Below the pieces are notes generated by a model, which worked only from the letters and a program-made list of their open reading frames with translations, ran no database searches and was not told the DNA's origin. The position numbers were made by a program, and so were the translations under genes. From the NCBI GenBank assembly GCA_038199755.1, contig JBBPYR010000171.1, positions 1 to 6,466 of the forward strand: a stretch of DNA of 6,466 nucleotides. The letters are read 5' to 3'. This document shows, piece after piece, positions 1 through 6,271 of the stretch (positions within the stretch are counted from its first letter, which is position 1; each line of letters begins with the position of its first letter). This DNA is from JBBPYR01 sp038199755. GTDB lineage: Bacteria; Chloroflexota; Ktedonobacteria; Ktedonobacterales; Ktedonobacteraceae.

Positions 1-10
1 CTGCTTTCTC

Positions 11-1480
11 TTACTTTCTCTTGCCAAAGAAGCTGCCGCGTTTGCGGGCTGCGGTAGGCATAAACCGCTCTGGCTCGGCAGCGAGCGCACGCCCATTCAG
101 GATAGTTTCGTGTGCCCACAGCAAATCTTCAGTGAGGACGGCACTGCGATCCATCTCTAAAGCATGCATGGCACCAGCAATGCATACCTCGCGGAAATGG
201 CTCCCTGGCTGACCCAACAATTGAGGGATCAGCTCGGCATGCTCCTCATGAAAGGCAGTACCGAGAAAGTGCTTGAGAAAACGTAATGCAATCTCAGCAT
301 CCTCGACCGGCCCAATCTCGATAAGCATATCCACCCGCCCTGGTCGATCACGAATGCGCGGATCAATATGTTCGGGGTCATTGCTTGTCGCCAATAATAG
401 TGTTCCCGCGGGATTATCGGGTGTTGCTACACCATCCAGCGTATTGAGTACGAGTTGCAACTCTTGTGGGTCCGAGACGAACATCTCGAAATCCTCGACC
501 AGCACAAGCGTGGGCAGGTGGCTTTCGACCGCGCCACGAAGCGCATAGGAGAGTTGCTGCCATGAAGACGCGCCGCGATGCTTGGGCGGCGCGCAGACAT
601 AAAAGACAAGGCCACCTTGTTTGGCGTGGCGCGCCCCCTCTGCTTTGAGCAGTGTCGTCTTGCCTGTTCCCGGTGGTCCGATCAAGAGCACCTTACGCAA
701 ACGCGGCACCCGCAATGAGGCATAGCGATTCAACATTACCGGGTCAAAGATGCGCCGCTGCGCCGCAACTTGAGCAAGCGTCTCGGCGGGCAAGACAACA
801 TCATCGAAGGTCGTCTTTTTGATGACATCTACCAGTTCATCCCTGCCGCCAATAATCTCGATACGCCCACGCCTTTGACGGCGTGCAATGCGCTTCCGCA
901 ACTCATCAAGGGCTTCCAAAAACGCTAACCACTCATCCTGATTACCGCTCGGAATGGCCGAGAGGGCAATGGGCCCGCTCTGTTCACCATCTTCAGCATC
1001 ATAAAAATGGACGGAAAGGGCGTTCCAGCCGCGTTTAAAGGTATATTTTCGCCAGCCGTAGGGAACCGATGGTATGACATTACGGTCGGCTACCTCTGCC
1101 GTAGAGAGCATGTCCGCGGAGAGCAAATTCCCTACATCATCGGTTGCAGCAATACCGTAGGCATAGGCAGGAGCTTCAAGACGCTCCCAACGCTCCAATG
1201 CGCCGCGTGCTACCTGTTTTTGACGCCTGCCGCTAGCAACAAACTGATCGAGCAGCAGAGGATGATGCTCAGTATAGATGCGCCCCTGACCTGGAGTATC
1301 GAAGATTAATGGTTCACCAGCTAATTCCAGTTCTTGCCACAGTTGGTGCAGAGCTTGAGCCACCACTTCACGGCGCAGAACACGCATATGACGTGTTATT
1401 CCTGCGTACAGGGGAGTGTCCTTTTCAAAAGGGGATAGCAGTTCGCGATCAATCGAGCGGAGATTTTCCAAGCTTTCCAT
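11..1480 (-). CDS. AAA family ATPase, BCS1-like core with unrecognised N-terminal half
   Basis: 489-residue ATPase. The C-terminal half holds a complete AAA module: Walker A GPPGTGKTT at residues 268-276, a Walker B strand ending LVLVEDFE (about 325-332), sensor 1 LLLATSN (361-367), and a second region of homology with RDRPGRVD (377-384), where R379 and R382 sit at the arginine-finger positions. The Walker B acids read Glu-Asp, not the usual Asp-Glu; the BCS1-type AAA clade is known for this order. A helical lid follows, then a basic tail ending in GKRK. Residues 1-250 match no domain I recognise; they contain a charged RKRIARRQRRGR stretch (195-206). No signal peptide or membrane segment is visible, so it is probably a cytoplasmic oligomeric ATPase that remodels an unknown substrate. 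The ATG at 1480 has an AGAGG ribosome site 5-6 bases upstream and its own promoter. The ATPase call is firm; the biological role is unknown. Confidence 0.9.
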   Translation of the reverse strand: MESLENLRSIDRELLSPFEKDTPLYAGITRHMRVLRREVVAQALHQLWQELELAGEPLIFDTPGQGRIYTEHHPLLLDQFVASGRRQKQVARGALERWERLEAPAYAYGIAATDDVGNLLSADMLSTAEVADRNVIPSVPYGWRKYTFKRGWNALSVHFYDAEDGEQSGPIALSAIPSGNQDEWLAFLEALDELRKRIARRQRRGRIEIIGGRDELVDVIKKTTFDDVVLPAETLAQVAAQRRIFDPVMLNRYASLRVPRLRKVLLIGPPGTGKTTLLKAEGARHAKQGGLVFYVCAPPKHRGASSWQQLSYALRGAVESHLPTLVLVEDFEMFVSDPQELQLVLNTLDGVATPDNPAGTLLLATSNDPEHIDPRIRDRPGRVDMLIEIGPVEDAEIALRFLKHFLGTAFHEEHAELIPQLLGQPGSHFREVCIAGAMHALEMDRSAVLTEDLLWAHETILNGRALAAEPERFMPTAARKRGSFFGKRK

Positions 1481-1539
1481 ACATACCTCTGCCCTGGTTT
1501 TTGTCCTGCCAGGTAGACACTAGCGTAACTCTATTCAGC

Positions 1540-1568
1540 AAGATATCATGTGCTTTGTTATTTGTCAA
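1540..1568 (-). promoter_or_regulatory. Sigma-70-type promoter of the AAA ATPase gene
   Basis: Read on the minus strand, a perfect -35 TTGACA (1563-1568) is followed by a 17-base spacer and a -10 TATCTT (1540-1545). TG lies one base before the -10, giving an extended -10. The predicted start of transcription is near 1533, which leaves a leader of about 50 bases before the ATG at 1480. It lies just downstream of the 1581-1638 hairpin, so the ATPase gene is probably its own transcription unit. Confidence 0.75.
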
Positions 1569-1580
1569 GATGTTAGCGAT

Positions 1581-1638
1581 GAGCCATCAGATGAAGGCGC
1601 GCTGTGCGAATGCACAGCGCGCCTTCATCTGTTGGCTC
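1581..1638. terminator. Long near-perfect hairpin between the PRC/BON gene and the AAA gene
   Basis: Arms at 1581-1607 and 1612-1638 pair over 27 bp with a single T-T mismatch at the seventh pair from the base. The inner 20 bp are perfect and GC-rich, and the loop is GAAT. It begins 23 bases after the PRC/BON stop codon and ends 12 bases before the -35 of the AAA promoter, which is where a terminator would be expected. No run of T follows on either strand, so it is not a textbook intrinsic terminator. It may act with Rho, protect an mRNA 3' end, or cruciform in DNA. Confidence 0.6.
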
Positions 1639-1661
1639 CTGGGGTGAAAGCAAGCGAGGTA

Positions 1662-2663
1662 CTATTTTGTATGACGAATGTATTTGCCGGGTACTTTATC
1701 GGCAGCCTCACTCCCCTCTGGCGCGGACATAATGCTGAGCATTGCCATTTTGGGGTCTACGATTAACTCGTTGTTGACACTTCGAACGCCGGGAAAACTC
1801 TTTGCGACCTCTTCAGCGGCAACCTTTTGTTGAGCATTGTGGACTGCTCCACTTAGACGCACGATCCCCAAGCGGGGATAGACACCAATAGGAAGGTCCC
1901 GTGTACGCTCATCGCGCCCTAACTTCATCGCCAAGTCAGCTGCCAGTTGATCGTCTCCAACGAGGCGGTTCTTGATTTCCAACAAGCCCAGTACACCCAT
2001 CGCCTGATCCTGCACGACCTCACCGCGCAGCGAGCTTGAGATATTGCCATCTAAATAGAGAACGCTATCCAGTACACGTACCTCCATACCTTTGAAATCA
2101 ACATGCAATGGCGTAAGATCGAACAGGATAGTTTCAACTTCTTGATGGAGCTCCCTATCAGATCGATAGGGCGGGAGCGTTTGAAAGGCCGCATCAGGGA
2201 GTGTGAGCACGATATGCCCTGGCTCTAGCTGTGTGACATATTCAGCTTGCACCAGCGTATCTTGATTAGCTCGCAGGTGATGTGTCACAATATACGCCAG
2301 TTCGCCAGTAGTGGGATGAATAGCCACAAGGAATAAGCTGCCTTGACCCGCCGCGCCAGCGCGCTCTACGCCGCTCTTCGCGTCGAGTTCCACACCGCTT
2401 ATCTTCGCTTTGTCGACATTAGACAGTTCATCATGGGTGATACTGAGCACAATACCTTCGCCCGATGCACTGGTGACGGCATCAAATGGGGCATAGACGG
2501 TCTTGCCAAATAAACGTCCCTCGCGCACACCGACATAGGTCATTCGGCGCGTGGTGGGGTCAAATCCCACGTGTGTCAGGATGCCATCCTCACCATCGGA
2601 ACAGAACACTTTGCTACCAAATCGAAATTTGGACATTTCAGAGATTAACAATGTTTTATCCAT
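1662..2663 (-). CDS. PRC-barrel and BON domain protein (two of each)
   Basis: 333 residues from the ATG at 2663. Two PRC-barrel-like beta units come first: about 14-80 (from FRFGSKVFCSDGEDG to the SITHDEL region) and about 95-165, a diverged second copy with the same HPTTGELAYIV-type strand pair. Two BON-like units follow: about 170-236, weak, and 238-304, clearer, with LGIVRLSGAVHNAQQ and FPGVRSVNNELIVD. PRC barrels are small adaptor folds; BON domains are linked to phospholipid or small-ligand binding. No signal peptide or membrane segment is visible, so it looks cytoplasmic, unlike the exported OsmY/BON proteins. Start choice: the ATG at 2663 has GAGG nine bases upstream; the ATG at 2678 has no ribosome site, and the ATG at 2636, which would begin with the barrel (MSKFRFGS), also lacks one. 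Exact function is not predictable. Confidence 0.82.
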   Translation of the reverse strand: MDKTLLISEMSKFRFGSKVFCSDGEDGILTHVGFDPTTRRMTYVGVREGRLFGKTVYAPFDAVTSASGEGIVLSITHDELSNVDKAKISGVELDAKSGVERAGAAGQGSLFLVAIHPTTGELAYIVTHHLRANQDTLVQAEYVTQLEPGHIVLTLPDAAFQTLPPYRSDRELHQEVETILFDLTPLHVDFKGMEVRVLDSVLYLDGNISSSLRGEVVQDQAMGVLGLLEIKNRLVGDDQLAADLAMKLGRDERTRDLPIGVYPRLGIVRLSGAVHNAQQKVAAEEVAKSFPGVRSVNNELIVDPKMAMLSIMSAPEGSEAADKVPGKYIRHTK

Positions 2664-2697
2664 ACAAACCAGCCTCATGCATAAAGAATAATTTCAG

Positions 2698-2715
2698 AGC
2701 ACAACAATGTGTGCT
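2698..2715. repeat. Small inverted repeat in the PRC/BON leader
   Basis: AGCACA (2698-2703) and TGTGCT (2710-2715) are perfect inverted 6-mers spaced by six bases. They lie just inside the predicted transcript of the PRC/BON gene, between the promoter and the ribosome site. The repeat could be an operator half-site pair or a weak RNA stem; such a short repeat may also arise by chance. Confidence 0.25.
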
Positions 2716-2728
2716 GCCTTCTAAAAAG

Positions 2729-2758
2729 AGTGTAGCACGTTCTATCCCAGCCTGACAA
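2729..2758 (-). promoter_or_regulatory. Promoter of the PRC/BON gene
   Basis: On the minus strand, -35 TTGTCA (2753-2758, five of six consensus bases) is followed by an 18-base spacer and a -10 TACACT (2729-2734) preceded by TGC, an extended -10. Transcription should start near 2722, about 60 bases before the ATG at 2663. It starts 30 bases after the DUF4126 stop, in the short gap between the two genes, so the PRC/BON gene need not depend on upstream read-through. Confidence 0.6.
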
Positions 2759-2788
2759 CATTTCATGGTGCCAAGAAACAGAATGAAT

Positions 2789-3385
2789 TTAGCGCATCAT
2801 ACTCATACGTGAGCGATCTCTATCAACGGCCCGTTTTCGATTAACAGTACGTATGAGCCGTGGCAACATCAATAGGACAAGCAGGATAAAGACAACAAGT
2901 ACGATCACCATCACATATGGTGCCAACAGAGAGAGCAGAATAGTAATCACAACGCCGATATCTTCCAGAACGCTCAGGAAGACATTACCGATGCCAGCGG
3001 TGGTAGCTGTGGACGCAACACGTGTAGTGGCCTTTGTAGCGTGTGTGAGGCCCGCCAACGCTCCACCTAGCACAAGTGTTACAGGGATAGAGGTGCCTGA
3101 AATCTGGCCAGCACTCGCCGTTGCCGCGATAGCACCCGCGATGGGGCGTATGACCGTGTGAATGGCATCCCAGATATGATCAACGACGGGAATTTTATCG
3201 GCGAACAGATCAGCGACTGTAAGCACCGCCAGAATAATCATAAACCAATCCTGGGTGATAAAGCTAAAATTTGCGTTCACTTTGTAAAGATGAAACCAGC
3301 GGGACGCGATTGCGAATGATAACAATGGCAGGTATGCATTGACACCAGACGAGAGTGCAAGACCATAGGATGTGCCGATATCCAT
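2789..3385 (-). CDS. DUF4126 family membrane protein
   Basis: 198-residue integral membrane protein with the features of the DUF4126 family: a conserved N-terminal GLALSSGVNAYLPLL, an acidic ADLFADKIPVVDHIWD segment (58-73), and a GLTHATKATTRVAST stretch (112-126) followed by GIGNVFLSVLED. Hydrophobic segments lie at about 8-28, 47-61, 80-93, 100-113 and 142-174; the last is long and has a proline at 156, so it may be two helices. The tail 176-198 is strongly basic and probably faces the cytoplasm. The conserved Asp, His and Thr residues within or beside membrane segments hint at a transport or channel role, but no function is established for the family. The ATG at 3385 has AAGGA eight bases upstream. 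It lies 103 bases after the GH1 stop on the same strand, with no clear terminator between, so co-transcription with GH1 is possible. Confidence 0.85.
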   Translation of the reverse strand: MDIGTSYGLALSSGVNAYLPLLSFAIASRWFHLYKVNANFSFITQDWFMIILAVLTVADLFADKIPVVDHIWDAIHTVIRPIAGAIAATASAGQISGTSIPVTLVLGGALAGLTHATKATTRVASTATTAGIGNVFLSVLEDIGVVITILLSLLAPYVMVIVLVVFILLVLLMLPRLIRTVNRKRAVDRDRSRMSMMR

Positions 3386-3488
3386 AACTGTTGTCCTTTT
3401 TCTTGGTAGCTCATATCACAGAAAAAAATGCTTGCTACCTATTAGACGGTTCCGCTTGCAAAAACGACACAGTTTGATCTAGAGACCA
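3386..3488. other. Gap between the GH1 and DUF4126 genes
   Basis: 103 bases holding the DUF4126 ribosome site, an A/T-rich stretch (A7 at 3422-3428), and a short inverted pair GGTAGC (3405-3410) / GCTACC (3434-3439) separated by 23 bases. I see no convincing -35/-10 pair for DUF4126 and no long hairpin like those after the PRC/BON and 6-phosphogluconate dehydrogenase genes. That favours read-through from GH1 into DUF4126. Confidence 0.4.
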
Positions 3489-4871
3489 TCAGACCGTTAA
3501 CTCTAGCTGCACATCTTGCACACCACCAAAGATCGTCTCCATGGCTTCTGGTGCATAGCGTTCTACGATAGCTTCGGTAATCGCGTTGGCACGGCAAATC
3601 TCGCCAAACATGCTTGCACTACGACGCGGAATACGTACCTGCGTCTTTGGATCAATTTCGATCAGCCCAAAGCGCACGCCCCAACCCTCATTCCATTCAA
3701 AGTTATCTACCAGCGACCAGTGCAGATATCCGCGCACGGGAATACCGCCATGGATGGCACGGTAAACCATCGCCAGGTGCTCAAGAATGGCACGTGGGCG
3801 GCGATCATCTAGCGCGTCACTAAAGCCATTCTCGGTAATATAGAGCGGCTTGTTGCCACGGGTACGTTTGTATACGGTTTTGAGCACACGATACAAGCCT
3901 GCCGGATAAATTTCACCGAAGTTATTGTCCAAACCAGGATCGTTTCGAAGCGTGCCGGGGCGCACAAAGCGTTTGCCGAACAGCTCCGCAGGTGCGGTAG
4001 GGTCGAAGCGCACCATATCCCGTGTGTAGTAGTTGATACCATGAAAATCACGCGCACCTGCCGCGTGGGGAATGGATTTCAACATGAGATTAGTGGGAAA
4101 AGCAAATTGGCCGCTCTCACTCGCCTGGAGTATAGTCCAATTGAAAAAACTGCTTTGTAGTCCGGCAACACCACGATCCAGCGGCGAGACAAATAAGGCA
4201 GGATCGAAGAGACGATAATGCAGGCAGTAGCCGATCTCAGCTTGTGGTTGAATCCGTCTGATAGCGTAGAACGCCTGCACATGGGCCAGCAGCATGTTCC
4301 GCACCACTTGAAAGGTTAAGAGCAAATTGTGCTCGCCCGGTGGATAGGAGCCAAGTTCGTAGCCCTCAGTCGCATAGACATTCGGCTCATTGATCGTCAC
4401 CCAGAAATCACACAGATCTTTGAGGGCATCTACGACATGCGTTACATAGCGAATGAAGTAGTGGAGATTGCCTTCATTGGCAAAGCCACCACGCTCAACA
4501 AACCAGAGTGGCTCGGTAAAATGGTGAAGTGTGACCATAGGCTTCATACGGCGTCTACGCAAATCAAGGAGCATCGTGCGATAGCGTTCGATAGCGGCAC
4601 TATCCCACACGCCAGGGGTTGGCTCGATGCGACTCCATTCCAAGCTTAAGCGCAGAGCACTATTCTCCATTTGCTCTGCCAACATAAAATCTTGTTCGGC
4701 GTCCTGCCACCAGTTTGCCGCATCGCCACAGACATCACCACTCCGAATACGCCCCTGCTGCTCCCAGCGATACCACTGATTGTTGGTATTGCCCCCCTCA
4801 CATTGATACGATGAAGACGCCGTTCCCCACAAAAAGCCATTGGGGAAGCGAAGCACACGCTGCTTTGCCAT
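3489..4871 (-). CDS. Glycoside hydrolase family 1 beta-glycosidase (beta-glucosidase type)
   Basis: 460 residues, a normal length for a one-domain GH1 (beta/alpha)8 barrel. All family landmarks are present in order: FLWGTASSSYQCEGG near the N-terminus with Q23 and E25 of the -1 sugar site, RLSLEWSRIEP (74-84), TLHHFTEPLWF (114-124), the acid/base motif TINEP with E162, NYY (280-282), the nucleophile motif ITENG with E347, and HWSLVDNFEWNEGW (384-397). E392-W393 in the last motif is the pair that contacts an unphosphorylated sugar; 6-phospho-beta-glycosidases differ there. It should therefore hydrolyse beta-linked glucosides, or possibly galactosides or fucosides, with retention of configuration. 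No signal peptide is present, so it acts in the cytoplasm on imported oligosaccharides. The ATG at 4871 has AGGAG about 12 bases upstream, slightly long. The gene is divergent from the 6-phosphogluconate dehydrogenase gene. The exact substrate cannot be read from sequence. Confidence 0.95.
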   Translation of the reverse strand: MAKQRVLRFPNGFLWGTASSSYQCEGGNTNNQWYRWEQQGRIRSGDVCGDAANWWQDAEQDFMLAEQMENSALRLSLEWSRIEPTPGVWDSAAIERYRTMLLDLRRRRMKPMVTLHHFTEPLWFVERGGFANEGNLHYFIRYVTHVVDALKDLCDFWVTINEPNVYATEGYELGSYPPGEHNLLLTFQVVRNMLLAHVQAFYAIRRIQPQAEIGYCLHYRLFDPALFVSPLDRGVAGLQSSFFNWTILQASESGQFAFPTNLMLKSIPHAAGARDFHGINYYTRDMVRFDPTAPAELFGKRFVRPGTLRNDPGLDNNFGEIYPAGLYRVLKTVYKRTRGNKPLYITENGFSDALDDRRPRAILEHLAMVYRAIHGGIPVRGYLHWSLVDNFEWNEGWGVRFGLIEIDPKTQVRIPRRSASMFGEICRANAITEAIVERYAPEAMETIFGGVQDVQLELTV

Positions 4872-4905
4872 AACGGGTTTTGACTCCTTCTTCTAATGTT
4901 GTACT

Positions 4906-4914
4906 ATTGTACCA
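4906..4914 (-). promoter_or_regulatory. Extended -10 promoter element for the GH1 gene
   Basis: On the minus strand TGG directly precedes TACAAT (4906-4911, five of six consensus bases), making an extended -10. No good -35 is found 16-18 bases upstream, as is common for extended -10 promoters or for activator-dependent ones. The leader would be about 28 bases. The element sits in a small GTAC-rich patch (GTACTATTGTAC at 4901-4912). Confidence 0.5.
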
Positions 4915-4995
4915 CGTTTGCAATGGAGAACAGGTTCCGCTGCGACCCCGTCCCCGCTGCAACATAATCTGTTTGCATTACGTGAAAGCACCAGA

Positions 4996-5004
4996 TGCTA
5001 TAAT
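4996..5004 (+). promoter_or_regulatory. Extended -10 promoter of the 6-phosphogluconate dehydrogenase gene
   Basis: A perfect TATAAT (4999-5004) is preceded directly by TGC (4996-4998), a full extended -10. The best -35-like hexamer, TTGCAT at 4973-4978, is 20 bases away, too far for a standard promoter, so the extended element probably dominates. Transcription would begin near 5011, giving a leader of about 110 bases before the ATG at 5122. The GH1 promoter lies about 85 bases to the left, facing away. Confidence 0.6.
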
Positions 5005-5029
5005 ATCGTTAAGTACAGGATGTGCTAGT

Positions 5030-5062
5030 ATGCGAAACAAAAGAGGAACAAAGATACATTGA
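5030..5062 (+). CDS. Possible 10-residue leader ORF upstream of the dehydrogenase gene
   Basis: ATG at 5030 opens a ten-codon frame, MRNKRGTKIH, ending at TGA 5060-5062, inside the predicted leader. An AGGA (5017-5020) lies nine bases before its ATG, a usable ribosome site. There is no run of a single amino acid that would suggest classical attenuation, though Arg/Lys residues are frequent. It may be a chance frame; nothing but position and ribosome site supports translation. Confidence 0.2.
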   Translation: MRNKRGTKIH

Positions 5063-5121
5063 GCTAAGGGCATTCTGCATCTTGCTTGTACCACATTATT
5101 GTTATGAGAAAGGAACACTTT

Positions 5122-6186
5122 ATGGAACTCGGACTTGTTGGACTTGGCCGTATGGGGGCAAATATGGCGAAGCGATTGCTACGCTCTGGCCATACAGTCA
5201 TAGGAAGCGCACGTACCGCCACCACCGTACAAAAACGCCTAGCGGATGGCTCTATTTCCGCAGGGGCGGGCTCGTTGGAAGAACTGGTCAGCAAACTCGC
5301 AAAACCACGCGCTGTCTGGTTGATGGTGCCAGCGGCCTCTGTAGATGCCACGCTCACTGAACTGCTGCCTCTTCTCTCTCCTGATGATGTCGTGATTGAT
5401 GGTGGCAACTCGTACTACCATGACGACATTCGCCGTGCAAAGATGCTCAAGGAACATAATATTCATTATCTCGACGTTGGCACCAGTGGTGGTGTATGGG
5501 GCCTTGAGCGCGGCTATTGTCAGATGATCGGGGGGGAAGATGAGATTGTGAAACGGCTCGACCCAATCTTTGCCACACTTGCTCCTGGCGTTGAGACCGC
5601 GCCACGCACACCTGGGCGTGAGAAGCTTGGTGGCACAGCGGAAGATGGCTATCTTCACTGTGGACCACATGGAGCGGGCCACTTCGTTAAGATGGTGCAT
5701 AACGGTATCGAGTATGGCGTGATGGCTGCCTATGCTGAGGGTTTGAATATTCTCCATCACGCCAACATCGGGAAGCAGCAGCAGACGGTTGATGCCGAAA
5801 CTGCCCCGCTGAGTAGCCCAGAATACTATCAGTACGATCTCAACCTCACCGACATTACCGAGCTATGGCGACGCGGCAGCGTCATTGGCTCCTGGCTATT
5901 GGACTTGACTGCTATCTCACTGGTACAAGACGCTAAGCTCGAAAACTTCAAGGGTCGCGTAGCAGACTCAGGCGAGGGACGCTGGACCATCGGTGCCGCT
6001 ATTGACGAAGGCGTTCCAGCTCACGTATTGACCGCGGCACTCTACGAACGCTTTAGCTCACGCGGGCAGGATGAGTTCGCGAATAAGATATTGTCCGCCA
6101 TGCGCTATCAATTCGGCGGTCATGACGAGACCGTTGAGGCAGCCACCATGACAGCTGCACAGACAAAAACAAAAGCCGAAGGCTAG
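5122..6186 (+). CDS. gnd: 6-phosphogluconate dehydrogenase, decarboxylating (short type)
   Basis: 354 residues. Oxidises and decarboxylates 6-phosphogluconate to ribulose 5-phosphate in the oxidative pentose phosphate pathway. An N-terminal Rossmann domain has the dinucleotide motif GLGRMG (7-12), and VIDGGNSYYHDDI (91-103) and TSGGVWGLERGYCQMIGG (121-138) are family signatures. Catalytic residues are K190 and E197 in HFVKMVHNGIEYG (187-199). The all-helical domain carries LTDITELWRRGSVIGSWLLD and ends near FGGH. It lacks the long C-terminal tail of the roughly 470-residue enzymes, as in the short, often NAD-linked type (YqeC/GndA-like), but is some 50 residues longer than the ~300-residue forms, partly from inserts around 155-175 and 225-240. 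At the end of the second beta strand the sequence is GSARTA (28-33), with no acidic residue, so cofactor choice is uncertain. Start: ATG 5122 has AAAGGA seven bases upstream; the upstream in-frame TTG at 5086 lacks this. A strong hairpin follows the stop. Confidence 0.95.
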   Translation: MELGLVGLGRMGANMAKRLLRSGHTVIGSARTATTVQKRLADGSISAGAGSLEELVSKLAKPRAVWLMVPAASVDATLTELLPLLSPDDVVIDGGNSYYHDDIRRAKMLKEHNIHYLDVGTSGGVWGLERGYCQMIGGEDEIVKRLDPIFATLAPGVETAPRTPGREKLGGTAEDGYLHCGPHGAGHFVKMVHNGIEYGVMAAYAEGLNILHHANIGKQQQTVDAETAPLSSPEYYQYDLNLTDITELWRRGSVIGSWLLDLTAISLVQDAKLENFKGRVADSGEGRWTIGAAIDEGVPAHVLTAALYERFSSRGQDEFANKILSAMRYQFGGHDETVEAATMTAAQTKTKAEG

Positions 6187-6192
6187 TAAGAA

Positions 6193-6260
6193 TATTCTTC
6201 AGAAGAAGCAATCAGCCAGTCGGTGACAACCGACTGGCTGATTGCTTCTTCTGAAGAATA
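6193..6260. terminator. Perfect 32-bp hairpin between convergent genes
   Basis: Arms at 6193-6224 and 6229-6260 are perfect inverted copies over 32 bp around a GACA loop. It starts six bases after the dehydrogenase stop and lies 11 bases past the stop of the converging minus-strand gene, so it probably ends transcription from both sides. The tail after it is only weakly T-rich (ATAATTAA on the plus strand, TTCTTACT on the minus strand). Each arm also contains a nested palindrome, TTCTTC and GAAGAA around one base, near its outer end. No target-site duplication flanks it. Confidence 0.75.
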
Positions 6261-6271
6261 ATTAAAGAGGG

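Noticed and set aside
1007..1647. Two consecutive plus-strand open frames (1007-1309 and 1309-1647) overlapping the AAA gene
   Set aside because: They are antisense to a gene with clear AAA motifs, lack ribosome sites and resemble no protein; the second also runs through the hairpin.
2664..2678. Upstream ATG for the PRC/BON protein, adding five residues
   Set aside because: No ribosome site precedes 2678, while GAGG sits at a workable distance from the ATG at 2663.
3405..3439. GGTAGC/GCTACC inverted pair as terminator or operator
   Set aside because: Only 6 bp with a 23-base loop, so weak as RNA structure; no supporting promoter overlap.
5086..5121. Upstream TTG start for the dehydrogenase, adding 12 residues
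   Set aside because: The family begins right at the first beta strand (MELGLVGLG), and ATG 5122 has a good ribosome site; the TTG has none.
5239..5760. 173-codon minus-strand frame inside the dehydrogenase gene
   Set aside because: Shadow of a strongly conserved coding frame; the composition is rich in Cys, His and Arg without domain logic.
6193..6260. Hairpin as a MITE or insertion-sequence remnant
   Set aside because: No flanking direct repeats, no transposase fragment, and the other hairpin in the window has an unrelated sequence.
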